Shown here: positions 1 through 13,778 of the stretch, piece after piece | Numbering within the stretch: position 1 is the first letter of the stretch | Layout: every line of letters starts with the position of its first letter | Origin: Unio delphinus | Taxonomy: Eukaryota > Mollusca > Bivalvia > Unionida > Unionidae | Direction: 5' to 3' | Length of the DNA: 64,000 nt | Assembly: GCA_029339505.1 (NCBI GenBank) | Contig: JAQISU010000070.1 | Span: forward strand, 2,103,501 to 2,167,500 | Position numbers and translations under genes: made by a program | Notes under the pieces: model-generated | The model's database searches: none | Told to the model about the DNA's origin: nothing | Seen by the model: only the letters and a program-made list of their open reading frames with translations

Positions 1-118
1 TATAGATGATAATTGAAAAAAGATTGTTTTATGTACCGTTGCTTAAAAATATTTTAAGTCTGTTAAATCTGAACAGGAGTGTAACAGATGTAGATATGCT
101 GAAATAAAATTGACCTAC

Positions 119-2296
119 TTTCTGACTCTGCAGCTGGTCTACAGGTAGATGCACTGGGCTAATTTGTTGTACCTGGGTGACTACTCCCGTCTCATGAATG
201 GATGGCTCATGAACAGATGGACCCATTTTAGCAGAGATTTTTTTACCACCATGTATCTGTGATGAGCTTGGAGCCACTCTAGCATTACTGGTATAGGGTG
301 CCTGACCATCCGATCTAGATGTTGCCAAAAATGTCACCTTGGTATTTGGTTTCACTATTCCCTGTTGTTGAGGATTTCGCTTTAATCTTCCCTGTGTATC
401 TGATTCCAATTGACCACGAACACCCACACCTCCAGGTCCTGTACCACCCCTAACTTGACCAGTGATAGTCTTAGAATTTGAACCCAAGTTCTGTCTTGAT
501 TGAGACGATCCCACACCAGAGCCTAACATATTCCTGTTTGAGGCAGTCTGACCCTTTGTAGCAACGATCTTTTTATCTACATGCTTTTTAACAATTCTAT
601 CAGAATCCGCTCCACCAGTTCCTGGATTTCCTGTGACCGTGACCTTGTTACTGTTTAAAGATTTTGCTGAGGTATGAAAATGACTGCCTTTTGGTTTTCC
701 CAGCTTTGAGGCATCCTGTGTAAAACTTTTATTTTGAATTGGCTCTGATGATCCATGAGGTTGAACTGTTCCATATTTCATTGGATCAAATGACTGTATA
801 ACATTAGGTTGATTCTTAAACAGTTCAACACCATGTCCAGAATAAGTATCAAATTGTTGATTCTGATGCATCTCTGAAGATAAATTTGGTCTATCACTAA
901 TCATATCACTCGAAGCACTTACATTAATGGTTCCTTGATTAGTACTTTGGTAGCTTTCTTCTGAACTTCCATTATTTCTATTATCTCTCTGAAATATCTG
1001 AGTATCTGAGTCTTCATTAAAAACCCCTTCAACACCACCATCCAAACTATCATCGAATTCCGGTGACCCCAAAACCTGTCTGTCTGGGGATTCATGTGGA
1101 TGCTGCGATTCCATGTAAACAGATTGAGGTATAGTCACTGAAACTTGCCTTTTCGTGAGGTATCTTTCCTGGAATTTGCTGTGTGACATTCCCGTACCAT
1201 TTCCATCATCTTCAATCTCCTCATCCTCAATATTTTTTCTTTCTATCCTTCTATCAGTATGGTCTATCTCCGACTCTTGGTCAGAAAACATGGGATGATT
1301 ATTTGACCTATCCATGCTTTGAAAGTTTTGGGTACCTGATGAAGCCAAGACGTGTCGACTGTTTTCCTGATTATTTTTATGACCTGGCAAACTTTTTCCA
1401 TTTTGACCAGCACCAAACTGCAAATCATCCCCTGAGTACAGGGGCGGAGTCATGTCTCTTTCCTGGTCATCAACAAAATCATCATGATTGTTTCTAGACA
1501 TTAGTGGAGAAAAAATATCAAAACCAGATTCCTGATCCGTTTTTGTGAAATTACTTAAAAATTCCCGATTTAATCCCACAGCAGATGGTTTAAAGTATCC
1601 GGTTCCAAGATATATGCTTGCTTCACCATCTGGTTGCAGTTCCCGAAAAGTTGTTGACAGATTTTCTGGCCCATTTTGTGTTACCTCATGGTAAAAATGC
1701 TGACGATATATTTGACCATTATAATCATCCTGATAGTTCTCATGGTATACAAGATCACTTCCTCTTTTAGGTGTCGACAATCCAACATCATTGATGTGAA
1801 TGGAATTAGCATCAGACTGAGTGTCATCAAGATTGGAAAAGTTTAATGCCTTTTTAGGATTAAAAATTATAGTGCTTGTGTCATTATTATTTAATGATGT
1901 AACTGCTCCCTGTGACATGGTAGCCTGAAATGCAGGGCTTCCCTCCGGACCTGATCGTGTGTGTGTCGGCATTGCTGAATTCGACAGATTCTTTCCCTTT
2001 CTATCTTTTTTCTCCTGCTTATCTGAAATATCATCCATCATGAATATATCTCCATCACCTTGCAATTTTTCATTATTAATATCCATCAATTCTTTGTCAG
2101 TAAATGCACGAGGAAAAAATGACTGGTCATTACTGCAAAGTCCAAATATTGATGCTCCATTTGAATTTAAAAATGAAACCAAGCTATCTGGATCCTCACA
2201 AGCAAGAAAATCAGTCTGATTAAACGGACATGATATAACAAATCCCCCAATTTCCTTTTGTGGTGAGGAATAAACCTGGATTCCAGAACCATTCAT
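119..2296 (-). CDS. Host gene exon, long Ser/Asn/Gln-rich protein, unrecognised
   Basis: A 726-codon open stretch reads on the minus strand from an ATG at 2296. An in-frame TAG lies 12 nt upstream of that ATG, so it is the likely translation start, although the same TAG follows a pyrimidine-rich CTTCTGCTTAG that could be a splice acceptor. The open frame continues to 29, but a good splice donor (AAA|GTAGGT) at 119/118 ends the exon in phase 0, and the residues after it look intronic. The protein is hydrophilic, rich in Ser, Asn, Gln, Asp and Gly, with no signal peptide, membrane segment or domain I recognise. It is probably a largely disordered nuclear or cytoskeletal protein; that is inference. 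Later exons lie beyond the left edge of the window. Confidence 0.7.
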
Positions 2297-5200
2297 CTGG
2301 CTCCTCTAAGCAGAAGCTGATTCAAACAAGGGAAAAATCCATCAGCAAGAACTAGATCTGTCTTAGTGCTCTTTTGCACACTGCATGCACCAATGTTCCG
2401 CCATTACTCAAGTGCAAATTTCTGCTCTTCAGACTAATGAACTGAAAATAAATATATAAAATGAATATCATATGCTCTCAATTAAGGATTGGCTTCCAAC
2501 AGACAATTTCATCAGCAGTAGCATAACTTGTAAATGTTCTCTGACCACCGATTATTATTTTCTGACATTAGTAGTTAAACTACAGAACAAAATAATACAA
2601 GTTGCAATTCAGTCCTGGATGTTTGGCATACATTTTCTAACAGTTTTCATGGGGGTTTAATTGATGCTGCACTAACAGGTTGCCAAATTCTAAAAGTGGA
2701 TGCAATTTTACAGGTAATGTCTGGAATAATTCAGTGCAATGGAGTACAGAAATGGGATTAAATTTGACATCTGGGCAATAAGATCAATCCACATAACTGA
2801 GTTTATTAGTTAATAGCTACCCATGTTTAATAATTTCTGGAAATTTCCATCTTGTATTCTAAGTGAGGTGCCCATCAAGTGTGTCAGAAAAATATGCTTT
2901 TCTCAATCATGGAGGAGGACTTCAAATTTGAACAACTTGAGTTTGATTGGATGCAATGGTTTAATGCTGCATCCAATGAAAGCACTGATATATCTATTTG
3001 ATCCATATCTGACAGATTAACATATTGGAACCTTTGGTAGTGGAGATAGGATTGGTTTTGCATCATAAGAAGATTCTTGGTGAAAGCTTCATGATAATAT
3101 GACCATCCATTCAGGAGGAGTAGTAATAACAATATTTCAAGATGACTGCCATGGAGGCAGCAGGATACATTTGTTATCATTTTCATTAATGGCCAACCAG
3201 TCATCATATGATCATTCATTCAGCAGTAGTGATAACAAGATTCTCAAGAGGACACATGTGGTGGTCACACTAGATGTCTAAGCATCACTATTAACATTTA
3301 GGACCAACTATTCATTCTACAAAGTCCTTTACTAAAACAAAAGACATGTTGATATATTCTTGTGGTCCTCAATTCTAAGGTCAAACCTTCTGCAGCAGAA
3401 AAGTGGCCTTGTAAGAGGGGTAACCTTTCTGAAGGAAGGTCACACACATGAGTAATACTTCTTTTAATACCGAGTAATTTAAAATCACTGGAATACCAGA
3501 TTATGGACATATTGTGATATAACTTGTATCAATGTTATTAAAAAAAAACATGATTATATTATCAATCATTGTGCAAAACTACTACCAAGTGAAGGGACTT
3601 TCTTTGAAATATATGCCAGGGTAATGGGATTCCTCAGAGTTCATATGAAAATGATATAAAATTCTAAGTTGCATCTCAGAATTTAAAGTAGGTCCTATTT
3701 ATATTTTACTTTTAAGTCTTTATATAAAGGGAGGTAATCCCTTCTGGGATTTCTATTCACAGTTGTATTTTATTCATTTTGCAGGTCCTAAATGAAACCT
3801 GTGCCCATGATCCTATAATCAGTTAAATGAATCTCAATACAAGTATGAAAGCTGTTTACCCCTAACCCTGTTAGCAGTTTAATGAATTTTACTAGAACTA
3901 TGGAAATTGTGTACCCCTAACACCATTTGCTGTCTAATGAATTTCAGTATTGAAATTGTGTACCCCTAACCCATTAGCAATATAATGAATTTCAATACAT
4001 GTATGTAAATTTGTATCTCTGACCCATTAGCAGTCTAATGAATTCAGTACAAGTATGGAAATTGTGTATTCCTTATCCATTAACAATCTAATGAATATTA
4101 ATGTGATTAATACTATAAAGGCAAGTGTTCTAAAGGATTTAATCCAATGGATCAATAGACAAGGTATTATTCTTTCCATCTAGATACAAAATTCAGCAGA
4201 AGTAAATTTATTAATTAGTAAAAACTGAAGACTGGCATGATAATCACATTGAATACATAGTCGATGTTCCTGAACATATCATGTTTTCACAGAGTTATTC
4301 TCTGAAACACAAGGTGCTTGATTCAGTGGGAAACTAGTGTGTATACTCATTTTAACTGGTGAGTGTTCACATCAGTTTTCTTCTGAATCAAGTTCCTGTG
4401 TCTGACACCACTCATGTCCATCACCACCACCCTTCAAAAAATGGAGGAGTACAAGTTGTTGGTTCACCCCAAATAAGACAATGTAAGACATTGATCCTGA
4501 TATATGTTTTGGGGTCAAGGTCTTACTAAAAAAAATAAAGGCACTGTGTAACGTGTTCCAGTGTCAATTAACATCGGAAGGACATATCAAATTTTCTGGA
4601 ATATGTCACACACTTGATAGTCCATATAATCACTTTTCTACCAATTAAACTCATGTTTTAGTCAGATTTAACTTGCACTGATGTCGTTTTGTAATAAATT
4701 CAAATTCTCACATAAGCAAATGGCCATGTTTTCTAGTTTCACTGGCCTGCATTTTATTTGGCTGGAATGCATGGAACACGGGACTACAGAAATCGGTTTG
4801 ATAAAAATCTTGAATGAAACAAAGCTACCTAAAACATTTTCTTTCATACTAATATATATTTTATTCGTTTCGTTAAAGGACATACTTCAACTTAATCCGA
4901 TATTGGCATGCCCGGTTAAGGCAGTAAGACGTAGACCCCTAACATTAAAATTTAATTTAAATCTCAGGTTGATTTCTCACAATATGGGACTATGTCAACC
5001 ACCTATACCCACCGCAGTCAACATCTGATGGAACAAACAAGTATATCAAACGTTGAGACACGTTACTTTGATGCAGTTTCTTTTTGCGTAAACTTAGTAG
5101 TAAAAATACGGGTTACCAAACTTACCAAAGCAAGACAGGTTAATCTAAACAACCCTTTTTAAGTGCTTATCAGGTCCGAATATCGAGTCAAAAGCGCTTG

Positions 5201-5529
5201 CGTTGGCCACAGCCACTTTAGTATTATGCTCAGTTCTGATTTATTAACTCTGGTTTTCGAAATCTTTTCAATTTAACACTAATTTACAGTAATGGGACTT
5301 CTGTAATTAATGTACTAAGCTGTTAATTACGAGATTTACTTGTCATGCCTACCAACCCGCTAAGTTCCTGTCAAAACATGATTTGAAAACAAGACTTCCG
5401 GTGTTAGGATGCGTCTAAACTCGAGTCGCAAACACAGAACACAGCATCCGAGAATTAAATATATATTCTCTCTCTTACAAAAAAATCGGTCATTTATGAG
5501 AAAAAAACTTTTTGCCTTCCACACTTTGT
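2297..5529. other. Gene-free stretch upstream of the 119-2296 exon
   Basis: No convincing gene. All open frames are short and have no codon-like character. The only structure seen is a degenerate roughly 60-bp tandem repeat at about 3820-4095, listed separately. It is probably 5' flank or intron of the gene to the left. Confidence 0.5.
3820..4095. repeat. Degenerate ~60-bp minisatellite, about 5 copies
   Basis: Units contain GTCTAATGAATTTCA, then GAAATTGTGTACCCCTAACC and CATTAGCA. Copies differ by substitutions and short indels, so the array is old. Confidence 0.7.
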
Positions 5530-6713
<1,184 letters not shown>

Positions 6714-6994
6714 AATCGTGATGGCAATCCTAAAATCGTGATGACAATCCTAAAATCGTGATGACAATCCTAAAATCGTGATGGCAATCCTAAAATCGTG
6801 ATGACAATCCTAAAATCGTGATGGCAGTCCTAAAATCGTGATGGCAATCCTAAAATCGTGATGGCAATCCTAAAATCGTGATGGCAATCCTAAAATCGTG
6901 ATGACAGTCCTAAAATCGTGATGGCAATCCTAAAATCGTGATGGCAGTCCTAAAATCGTGATGGCAATCCTAAAATCGTGATGGCAGTCCTAAA
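6714..6994. repeat. 20-bp minisatellite, about 14 copies
   Basis: The unit ATGGCAATCCTAAAATCGTG repeats in exact 20-bp register. Variation is limited to G/A at base 4 and A/G at base 6, so the expansion is recent. Confidence 0.97.
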
Positions 6995-7377
6995 GTTTTC
7001 CAGAACACAGCCTCTCACGCTCGCGACTATCCAATAGGACCATTCGGTTATTCTGTGGTCGAGCCCAGAAATTTTACCGATGAGAGAACAGTCCGAACAA
7101 TATCAAACAGATGAGTATTAAAATTCATTGAAATTCATTAAAATACATCCTAACATACAAGTCAACACGTTTTACAAGCATTCTAGACTATTCTGTGTAC
7201 ATCCTAATATACAAGTCATAAAGCTGTGTGGCAAAAAATCTCAAAATACCACTAAATGGAGCTTCAGAAAGTTTCATCTAGTTGTTCTATACTGGCTGTG
7301 TGTCCCATTATCTTAAAATTGTATTTTTATGCAGTAGATTTGGAAAAAATCATAGCTACCAACCCCAGACAAATAAT

Positions 7378-7540
7378 GTTATTAAATCTCAACGGAATCG
7401 CGTAATAATATGTTATTAAATCTCAACGGAATCGTGTAATAATATGTTATTAAATCTCAACGGAATCGTGTAATAATATGTTACTAAATCTCAACGGAAT
7501 CGCGTAATAATATGTTATTAAATCTCAACTGAATCGTGCA
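7378..7540. repeat. 34-bp minisatellite, about 5 copies
   Basis: Units of 34 bp contain AAATCTCAACGGAATCG and then YGTAATAATATGTTA. Copies differ at one to three positions. Confidence 0.95.
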
Positions 7541-8743
7541 ACGGACATGGATGTATTATTTTAGAGATTTTATTGCTTGTTTTCCCTTTTCACAGGAAGT
7601 TACAGCTCTTTGTCAGAATATTCTCCATTTTCTATCCTCCATCGACGTTCGTCACATCATTGCTGAATTTTGCGTTTTTGTCAGTATTTTCAATGTTTTG
7701 TGGCATTCATGTTCCATGAAATCATTTCTTGTTATCTTTTCACTGTCATTGTACAGGAATTGATTTTGTATTTTGATGTAAATTGTATACTTTTTGTGCA
7801 TTGCGGATTTATAAACGATTTCACATGGATTTAGTCTCGCGAATCTATTACTGTTAGTCTATGCAGTTTCCTACCGAGAATACAATGGTAGTCACTGCTA
7901 TTAAATTTAGTCACTGCTATTAAATTTAGTCACTGCTGATCCTCTTGCAAACTTGTTAGTCTCATTAACGGCAAAAATCGGAATAATTGCCCGTCTGTCT
8001 TGTCTTTTGTAGGTCTATTCAATTTTAATTTGACGTCTGCTATTTTTTAAAATCAATACAAGTTTGAATATGGATATACAATTTTCTCCTCCTTTCATAC
8101 TTTGCCTCACTTTACTTTATAAGTGGTTTCTTTCTTCAGTTCTCCTTGACATTGTTTGACCTTTCTGTAACTCTCCATGCAAAAGTCTTTCTTTCAGTGG
8201 CATTGTCAATATCGAAATCAGCATGTCTTATTTTGTGTGTAGACATTTACAAATATTTGATAATTTACAAATATTTTCAGTGGAAAAAAAGATTCTATTT
8301 ATACTAACAAGATATCAAGCAATGTCATGAATCTGGTTTACCATCAAAACGAAGTGTCTCTAACCTGTAAGTAGTCACAAACCAAATTCTGAAATAATAT
8401 ACACTCTTTAATATACCTCGATAATTTGTCGCGTACTTTAGCCTGATTGTAGTACTTGTCAAGATCATCAATACTTTTCTGACAGTCTGAATGGATTACA
8501 GATTGAAATTAATTGTCACAGGCATGCTAAAAAGTAACGAATGACCTTTCCTGTAAAAAATTAACCGCGATTTTACGAGCAATATTTTTAAGTAGCGAGA
8601 ACTTTTGTCGTAAAAGTAGTCCTTGTATCAAACAAATTTAAAAATAAAGGAAATATACCCTTGCCTAATTAGAAATGAAAACCTTATAGTATTATTCATT
8701 TAAGTAGAAATGTTCTATTGGGCGTGTTTCCAATGCTTACCAC
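7541..8743. other. Gene-free stretch
   Basis: No supported gene. A 20-bp sequence (TAGTCACTGCTATTAAATTT) occurs two to three times in tandem at about 7889-7940. Confidence 0.45.
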
Positions 8744-9045
8744 CTCTCCGGTGGTCTAGTCGTTAGAGTGTCCGCCTTGAAAGCGGGAGGTCGTGGGTTG
8801 GAACCCCGGTCGAGACATACCAAAGACTTTCAAAGGTGTTACTGACAGCTGCCTAGCTAGGTGATCAGCATTAAGAGGTTAGTGTTAGGACCGGTCATCA
8901 TGGTGTCAGGATAATGTGACTGGGTGGGACATGATGATATGTCTGCGGCATGTTGCCCCAGTGCTAGACATAACTATAAACTGCCACACTGTAGACATCG
9001 TAGCAGTACGATTGAAAAATTGTTAAAACTACGTTAAAAATCCTA
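8744..9045 (+). mobile_element. tRNA-derived SINE
   Basis: The head looks like a tRNA. It has an A-box-like TGGTCTAGTCGTTAGAGTG, an anticodon-like hairpin CCGC-CTTGAAA-GCGG and a degenerate B box GGGTTGGAACCCC, together spanning about 75 bp. A body of about 200 bp follows, containing GACATGATGATATGTCTGCGGCATG and CACTGTAGACATCGTAGCAGT, ending in an AT-rich tail. This body style is typical of molluscan SINEs. The mismatched B box and missing long variable arm argue against a working tRNA-Ser gene. Pol III would transcribe it; mobility depends on a partner LINE. Confidence 0.75.
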
Positions 9046-9812
9046 ATCACAGACACAGACATATACACAAAGACGCACACTCACACAGACACACTCCTTG
9101 CTTGACTGAATCCTGTATGTCTTGTAATGGCAACCCTATGGAGAACTAAAATCAATGGCCTTATAGTATGAATCATTGTGCTTCTTTAAGGATACACGCG
9201 ACATTTTGCCAACATTGCTCTCATCCCGAAGATATTTCTTGTTGTCTGTGTTGTCCCTGATGTCCGACGTTAAATCCGACAATTATAATTTGTGCACCAT
9301 AATACATTCTTTTATTTCTTACAAAGATTGTCAAATATTTTTTTTAAATATATGGATTATGGAGAAATGATAAATTACTGAGGAATTTGACTGCAGCCTT
9401 GTTGACCAGATAAAATGAAATCACTATTACTAGCGTTTGATATCTTATTAATTCTGAAAAATGTACTTTCCGTTTCATCTTACGGTTGAACAATAAACAG
9501 CAGGAAAGTCACATGTGGTTATCGAATGTCGTCTCCACCGCTAAGAGATCCCGACTTTAATACAGGTCCATGTCAGCTAGATGTGTATAATATTACCGAC
9601 GAGTGAGGGAAGAAAATATCTTTTCATGATATTTTTCTAAATATTTATTGGTACATAATTCTCTTCAAAGTCCAGTCCATGTAGACAAAACAGACAAATC
9701 AATAGAATAAATTAATAGTTGAAAATCAATTGAAAAAAATGAGTAACATGTTTTCAATTAGCAGGCGATGGTGGCCTCTACGAACAAAACCTTGCTTTTT
9801 GTTTCCGCCAGC

Positions 9813-9814
<2 letters not shown>
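9046..9814. other. Gene-free stretch
   Basis: I see no gene, repeat or other element I can support here. Confidence 0.4.
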
Positions 9815-9861
<47 letters not shown>

Positions 9862-9955
9862 TTCTTCTTCTTTTTCTTTTTCTTCTTCTTCTTCTTCTTC
9901 TTCTTCTTCTTCTTCTTCTTCTTCTTCTTCATCTTCTTCTTCTTCTTCTTTTATG

Positions 9956-9997
<42 letters not shown>

Positions 9998-10045
9998 AAA
10001 TTATAATTATTATTACTATTATTTTTATATTATTATTATTATTGC

Positions 10046-10079
<34 letters not shown>

Positions 10080-10112
10080 ATAAAATTATAATTATTATTA
10101 CTATTATTTTTA

Positions 10113-10179
<67 letters not shown>

Positions 10180-10180
10180 T
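9815..10180. repeat. Compound (TTA)n / (TTC)n microsatellite
   Basis: TTA repeats, then TTC repeats from about 9860, then a second and third TTA block. An internal segment of about 60 bp (AAAATTATAATTATTATTACTATT...) is itself duplicated. Open frames across it are homopolymer artefacts. Confidence 0.98.
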
Positions 10181-10299
10181 ACCCAAAATATCTCACTTTA
10201 TGTAACATTGTTTTTAATTTACCAATTTGTTTACCAGAAGCCAATACGCATACTATTGCATATCATTATTTGCACCGATATATCTATTATGGTTTCTTT

Positions 10300-10353
<54 letters not shown>

Positions 10354-11374
10354 GTTTTCTCAATATTTCTTATAGTTCTGTGTCATTTTTAATGCATTGA
10401 AATATTTAATGCAGTTTGTCTTATGAAAAAACTTTTTCTGCAGCAGTTAGGGCTTTAAATATATATTTGAGATCCCACTTTTCTTTAAATTATATATGTC
10501 AGTGTTATTCTAGCTTTTTAATATAATTGCCTTAAAATATAAATTAATACATACAAAATTAATAATGATACAATACAAATGTATGTTAATATCGATTCAG
10601 ACAAATATTTTTCAATTTAAGAATGAGAGAAACATTAATTGCTACATTCTAAAAAACAGGTCATTAAAATGGTGGGATGTATTCCTCATAATTTAATATA
10701 TCAAACCTACCAGTTGATACATCCATATACATAATTATTTATTTTCTAACCATTGCAATATTTATATCTTAAAATTTTTTAAGAAACATTTTTGTCTCGT
10801 CGTCGATATTTTGTCAACTTAAATATTAATAATTTTTCTAACAATTTTTAAATCCAATTAAATCAATATTTATAATTTCCTTGCTTTTAAGTTGAACACA
10901 ATTTTGTTTGCTTTTGTTTTTGTTTCGAAACAAATCATTTCCGTCTCAGTCACAAGAAATAAAAATATAGGATAGCCACCATCACCATCACCCACAAGAG
11001 CTTGAAGCAACCGGAACTTTTGTTTGAGTAAATTTTCCTTCCAGTTAGATGTTTCCTTGGAAACGCTTTAAGCTGCATGAGCTTTCAGAAGGGTTATAAG
11101 TTGTCTTTGCAATGTATATGTAGTCATTTGGCACGTTTCACTCTTTGTCAAAATGTTTAGAGCATTTACTGTCTCCTAAAAGACAATAAGAAGAAGGTAA
11201 CAATTGCGAATGTGGAGTCGTATTAAAAAATACCTGTAATATTTCCAGTAATTTCATCGATTCTGTTTCATTATATTAATTGAGTCAGTCTTATTTGGAT
11301 ACGTAATTAAAATATATCAAAGGTAACGAGAAGACTAGGGCATTCTTATTTATTACACTAACTATAAGTAGTTG
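10181..11374. other. Gene-free, very AT-rich stretch with (GT)n
   Basis: A (GT)n run lies at about 10303-10352. Nothing else is supported; the DNA is low-complexity AT-rich sequence. Confidence 0.45.
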
Positions 11375-11450
11375 CCCGTGCAGATATCAAACACGCAACC
11401 CTGGATTACGAGTCAGACACTCTGTCATCTGAGCTATCACTGTTCACTTT
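11375..11450 (-). mobile_element. tRNA-like SINE remnant
   Basis: On the minus strand a tRNA-like segment reads TAGCTCAGATGACAGAGTG (A-box-like), an anticodon-like loop with CGT, then GGGTTGCGTGTTTGATATC, which is a decayed B box. No recognisable SINE body follows. It is probably a fossil tRNA-derived SINE head rather than a tRNA gene. Confidence 0.45.
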
Positions 11451-11618
11451 GTATTCACCAACATATATTAACGTAATATATTTAATGAGATTTGGTTAAA
11501 AATATCGATGTGGTTCAAAAGTAATATTATAGAATTAGACAATATGATGAAGCATGTGAACAAGATTCATTTGGTTTAAAACAAGAATGGACAATATAGA
11601 CAAATGCAATTAAAGCTA

Positions 11619-11642
11619 GTACACACACACACACACACACAC

Positions 11643-11688
<46 letters not shown>

Positions 11689-11689
11689 A
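11619..11689. repeat. Compound (CA)n(CAA)n microsatellite
   Basis: About 12 CA units followed by about 14 CAA units. Confidence 0.97.
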
Positions 11690-12073
11690 ACTCTTGCATT
11701 ATGTGGTAACACTGACACAGTTCAAATATAAACAGGTACAACAAGATACAATTAAAATTAAACAGGGAAATGGCATTAAAGACATTGGAGCTTGTGATAG
11801 AAAGAGTTATGTTTTTATTTAAAGAAATTTGTGTTTTTTTTGCTTTTGCAAATGTTGTGTGCAGCATTTTTATATAATAGACGTACGGAGTAAATCCAAA
11901 TCGGAAACGAAGCATTTCAATGGGATCATTATGCTGATGATTTGTTTTGCTAGCTGGGCGCTTTTCTAGCAAACAAGAATTATGTTAAACCTATGAACAA
12001 GCTGAAATTGCCGTCAACTTTGATCTGGAGTGATACCACATTCTTAAATAAAAATATGTATAAAGCATTCTAG

Positions 12074-12382
12074 GGACCCCGAGTGGTCTAGTGTTCTAAA
12101 GCGTTATTCGTTCCATACCACTGCCATCTCACCATGAGTGACTTAATGGTCTAAAGCACTAACCGTTCCAGATTACTGCCATCTTACCTCTGTCTACGTG
12201 GGTTCGAATCTCAGGCTCGGCTAACGTGGGTACGTGAGAAAGCCTACAAGTAGCTTCATGTGGGTCGGTGGTTCTTCCCTGTGTTTTCTATATTTCTTGC
12301 TCCACCATTTATACTGGCCACCATTTATAGCCTATGTTGTGCTGAGAATTGTCGTTTAACCCAACAACAATAACAACAACAA
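12074..12382 (+). mobile_element. tRNA-derived SINE with duplicated head and (CAA)n tail
   Basis: The A-box motif GAGTGGTCTAGTG occurs near 12080 and again in degenerate form near 12143, and a good B box GGGTTCGAATCTC lies near 12201. The body includes GAGAAAGCCTACAAGTAGCTTCATGTGGGTCGG and ends in ACAACAACAATAACAAC. A truncated relative of the same body lies just downstream. Confidence 0.75.
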
Positions 12383-12460
12383 CGAAGCATATTTGGACGA
12401 GGTATATCAAGGTGACAGTATCCATAAATCAATATAGGTTTTCACGCGCCATTAATGGTC

Positions 12461-12660
12461 AGCTGCGTTTTTATAATTATCTTTTTCTGACCTGCACTGT
12501 GGGTATGTGCGAAAGCTTGCCAGTAGCTTCTCGTGGGTCGGTGGTTCTTTTCAGGAATTTTCTCAGGGTTCTTCCTCCAACATTAATACTGCCCGTCATG
12601 TATGGCCTATCGTGTGCTGAAAAATGGCGTTAAACCCTACAACAACAACAAGAAGCAAAC
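12461..12660 (+). mobile_element. 5'-truncated SINE copy, same family as the one at 12074
   Basis: It shares the body of the preceding element (GCGAAAGCTTGCCAGTAGCTTC, GTGGGTCGGTGGTTCTT, TCCTCCAACATTAATACTG) and the (CAA)n tail, but has no tRNA head. Confidence 0.7.
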
Positions 12661-12756
12661 AACTATGCATTTTGACTGAAGACATGCGATCCAGTCGTAC
12701 AGATTAGATAAATGTTCTAAGTAAGTATTTCAGTAAATCCTTTCATGCTTTAACGC

Positions 12757-12760
<4 letters not shown>

Positions 12761-12845
<85 letters not shown>
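12761..12845. repeat. (AT)n microsatellite
   Basis: Uninterrupted AT dinucleotide run of about 42 units. Confidence 0.98.
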
Positions 12846-12847
<2 letters not shown>

Positions 12848-13121
12848 GGAGCGATAGAAATTACGATACACGCTAAGACGATGATTTGTCTGCTTCACAG
12901 TAACCGGTGTGTATTTAGATTTACCTATAAATAAAAGTACAGTTCATAATTTGAGTACTTTCGAGTAATTACCTGCTAAAAATCTGGTAATTGCTGTATT
13001 CCTAAAAAAATATTTTACTAAACGATTCCTTAAAGTGTCTTATGTGGTTTTTTTTTTTCTTCTCTTCAATTTATTTTAGAAGCTGACTTGCAAGATGCCC
13101 ATTGGTTGTACGTCACCTAAC

Positions 13122-13127
13122 TAGGTG
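13122..13127. repeat. Target-site duplication TAGGTG, left copy
   Basis: TAGGTG directly precedes the AGTAGTAATA terminus and recurs directly after the other terminus at 33649-33654. Six bp is the usual Polinton duplication length, produced by its retroviral-type integrase. Confidence 0.93.
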
Positions 13128-13517
13128 AGTAGTAATATGGGGCACTCTAGCGTCAAGGGAAAATCCAGTCAAAAACAGCTTGGGCTAATCTAGCGTCAAG
13201 GGGAATTTAACATGGTGGGCCTATCTAGCGTCAAGGGGAATTTAACATGGGAACTATTTGGGCCTATCTAGCGTCAAGGGAAATTGAACATGGTGGGCCT
13301 ATCTAGCGTCAAGGGAAATTGAACATGGTGGGCCTATCTAGCGTCAAGGGGAATTGAACATGGGAACTATTTGGGCCTATTTAGCCTCAAGGGACATGGA
13401 ACATGGGGAATATGATTTGTATGGGTATAGGGAAACTGTCTAGGGACAAGGGAAAAAAAAGGGTGGCAATGAAAGCTACTATCTTTTCGAGACTTATGAG
13501 TGGCCCTGAAAAGGGCC
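13128..13517 (+). repeat. Left terminal inverted repeat of the Polinton, 390 bp
   Basis: It matches the reverse complement of 33259-33648 with a single mismatch (13514 against 33262). It begins AGTAGTAATATGGGG and is largely made of a minisatellite whose core TCTAGCGTCAAGGG recurs about seven times between 13149 and 13400. Its inner edge is a histone-type hairpin read on the minus strand. Confidence 0.95.
13502..13517 (-). terminator. Histone-type 3' stem-loop for the 13545-13778 gene
   Basis: On the minus strand, GGCCCTTTTCAGGGCC lies 27 nt after the stop at 13545. It has a perfect 6-bp stem and a TTTC loop, followed by ACTCA and then TCTCGAAAAGATAG, a purine-rich block like the U7-snRNA-binding downstream element of histone genes. 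It forms the inner boundary of the left TIR. Confidence 0.8.
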
Positions 13518-13544
13518 GTTATGTGTAATGTTAACGTTGTCTTG

Positions 13545-13778
13545 TTAACACAGAGGACATCTCACAGATCTTCTTCTCTTCCTTAAACTTCTCCTTACTG
13601 TGGGTCCATAGAAGAGAACTCTCTTCAAGCAACCTTGTCTTTCCACATAGACTCTTCTCTTCCAATAGGCTGTCTCCGTCCTATGAATGACACTCCATGA
13701 TGATCTGACATACATGGGTATGTCAGTCCTAAACAGCATACTTGACACAAGGGTTGACGATTCAACATTAGTCCACAT
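13545..13778 (-). CDS. Small Arg-rich Polinton protein (77 aa), unknown function
   Basis: The ATG at 13778 lies about 45 bp downstream of a minus-strand TATAAATA (13821-13828). The stop is followed by a histone-type hairpin, and this flanking architecture is the main reason to call so small a frame. The protein is basic, with a C-terminal Arg/Lys cluster (RRSLRKRRRS, residues 62-71) and a CPLC terminus. It could be a DNA-condensing or nuclear protein, but no family is recognised. It is transcribed divergently from the 13997 gene and reads outward into the left TIR. Confidence 0.6.
   Translation of the reverse strand: MWTNVESSTLVSSMLFRTDIPMYVRSSWSVIHRTETAYWKRRVYVERQGCLKRVLFYGPTVRRSLRKRRRSVRCPLC

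Noticed and set aside
2884..3281. Overlapping 111- and 60-codon frames
   Set aside because: Opposite-strand frames in a locally self-similar segment, with no recognisable protein.
6714..6994. Regular 20-bp units that could suggest a CRISPR array
   Set aside because: There are no distinct spacers; it is a simple tandem minisatellite in eukaryotic DNA.
8744..8820. tRNA-Ser gene
   Set aside because: B box mismatched, no long variable arm, and a SINE body follows; it is better explained as a SINE head.
9726..10080. Long Ile/Phe/Tyr/Leu homopolymer proteins
   Set aside because: Translations of (TTA)n and (TTC)n repeats.
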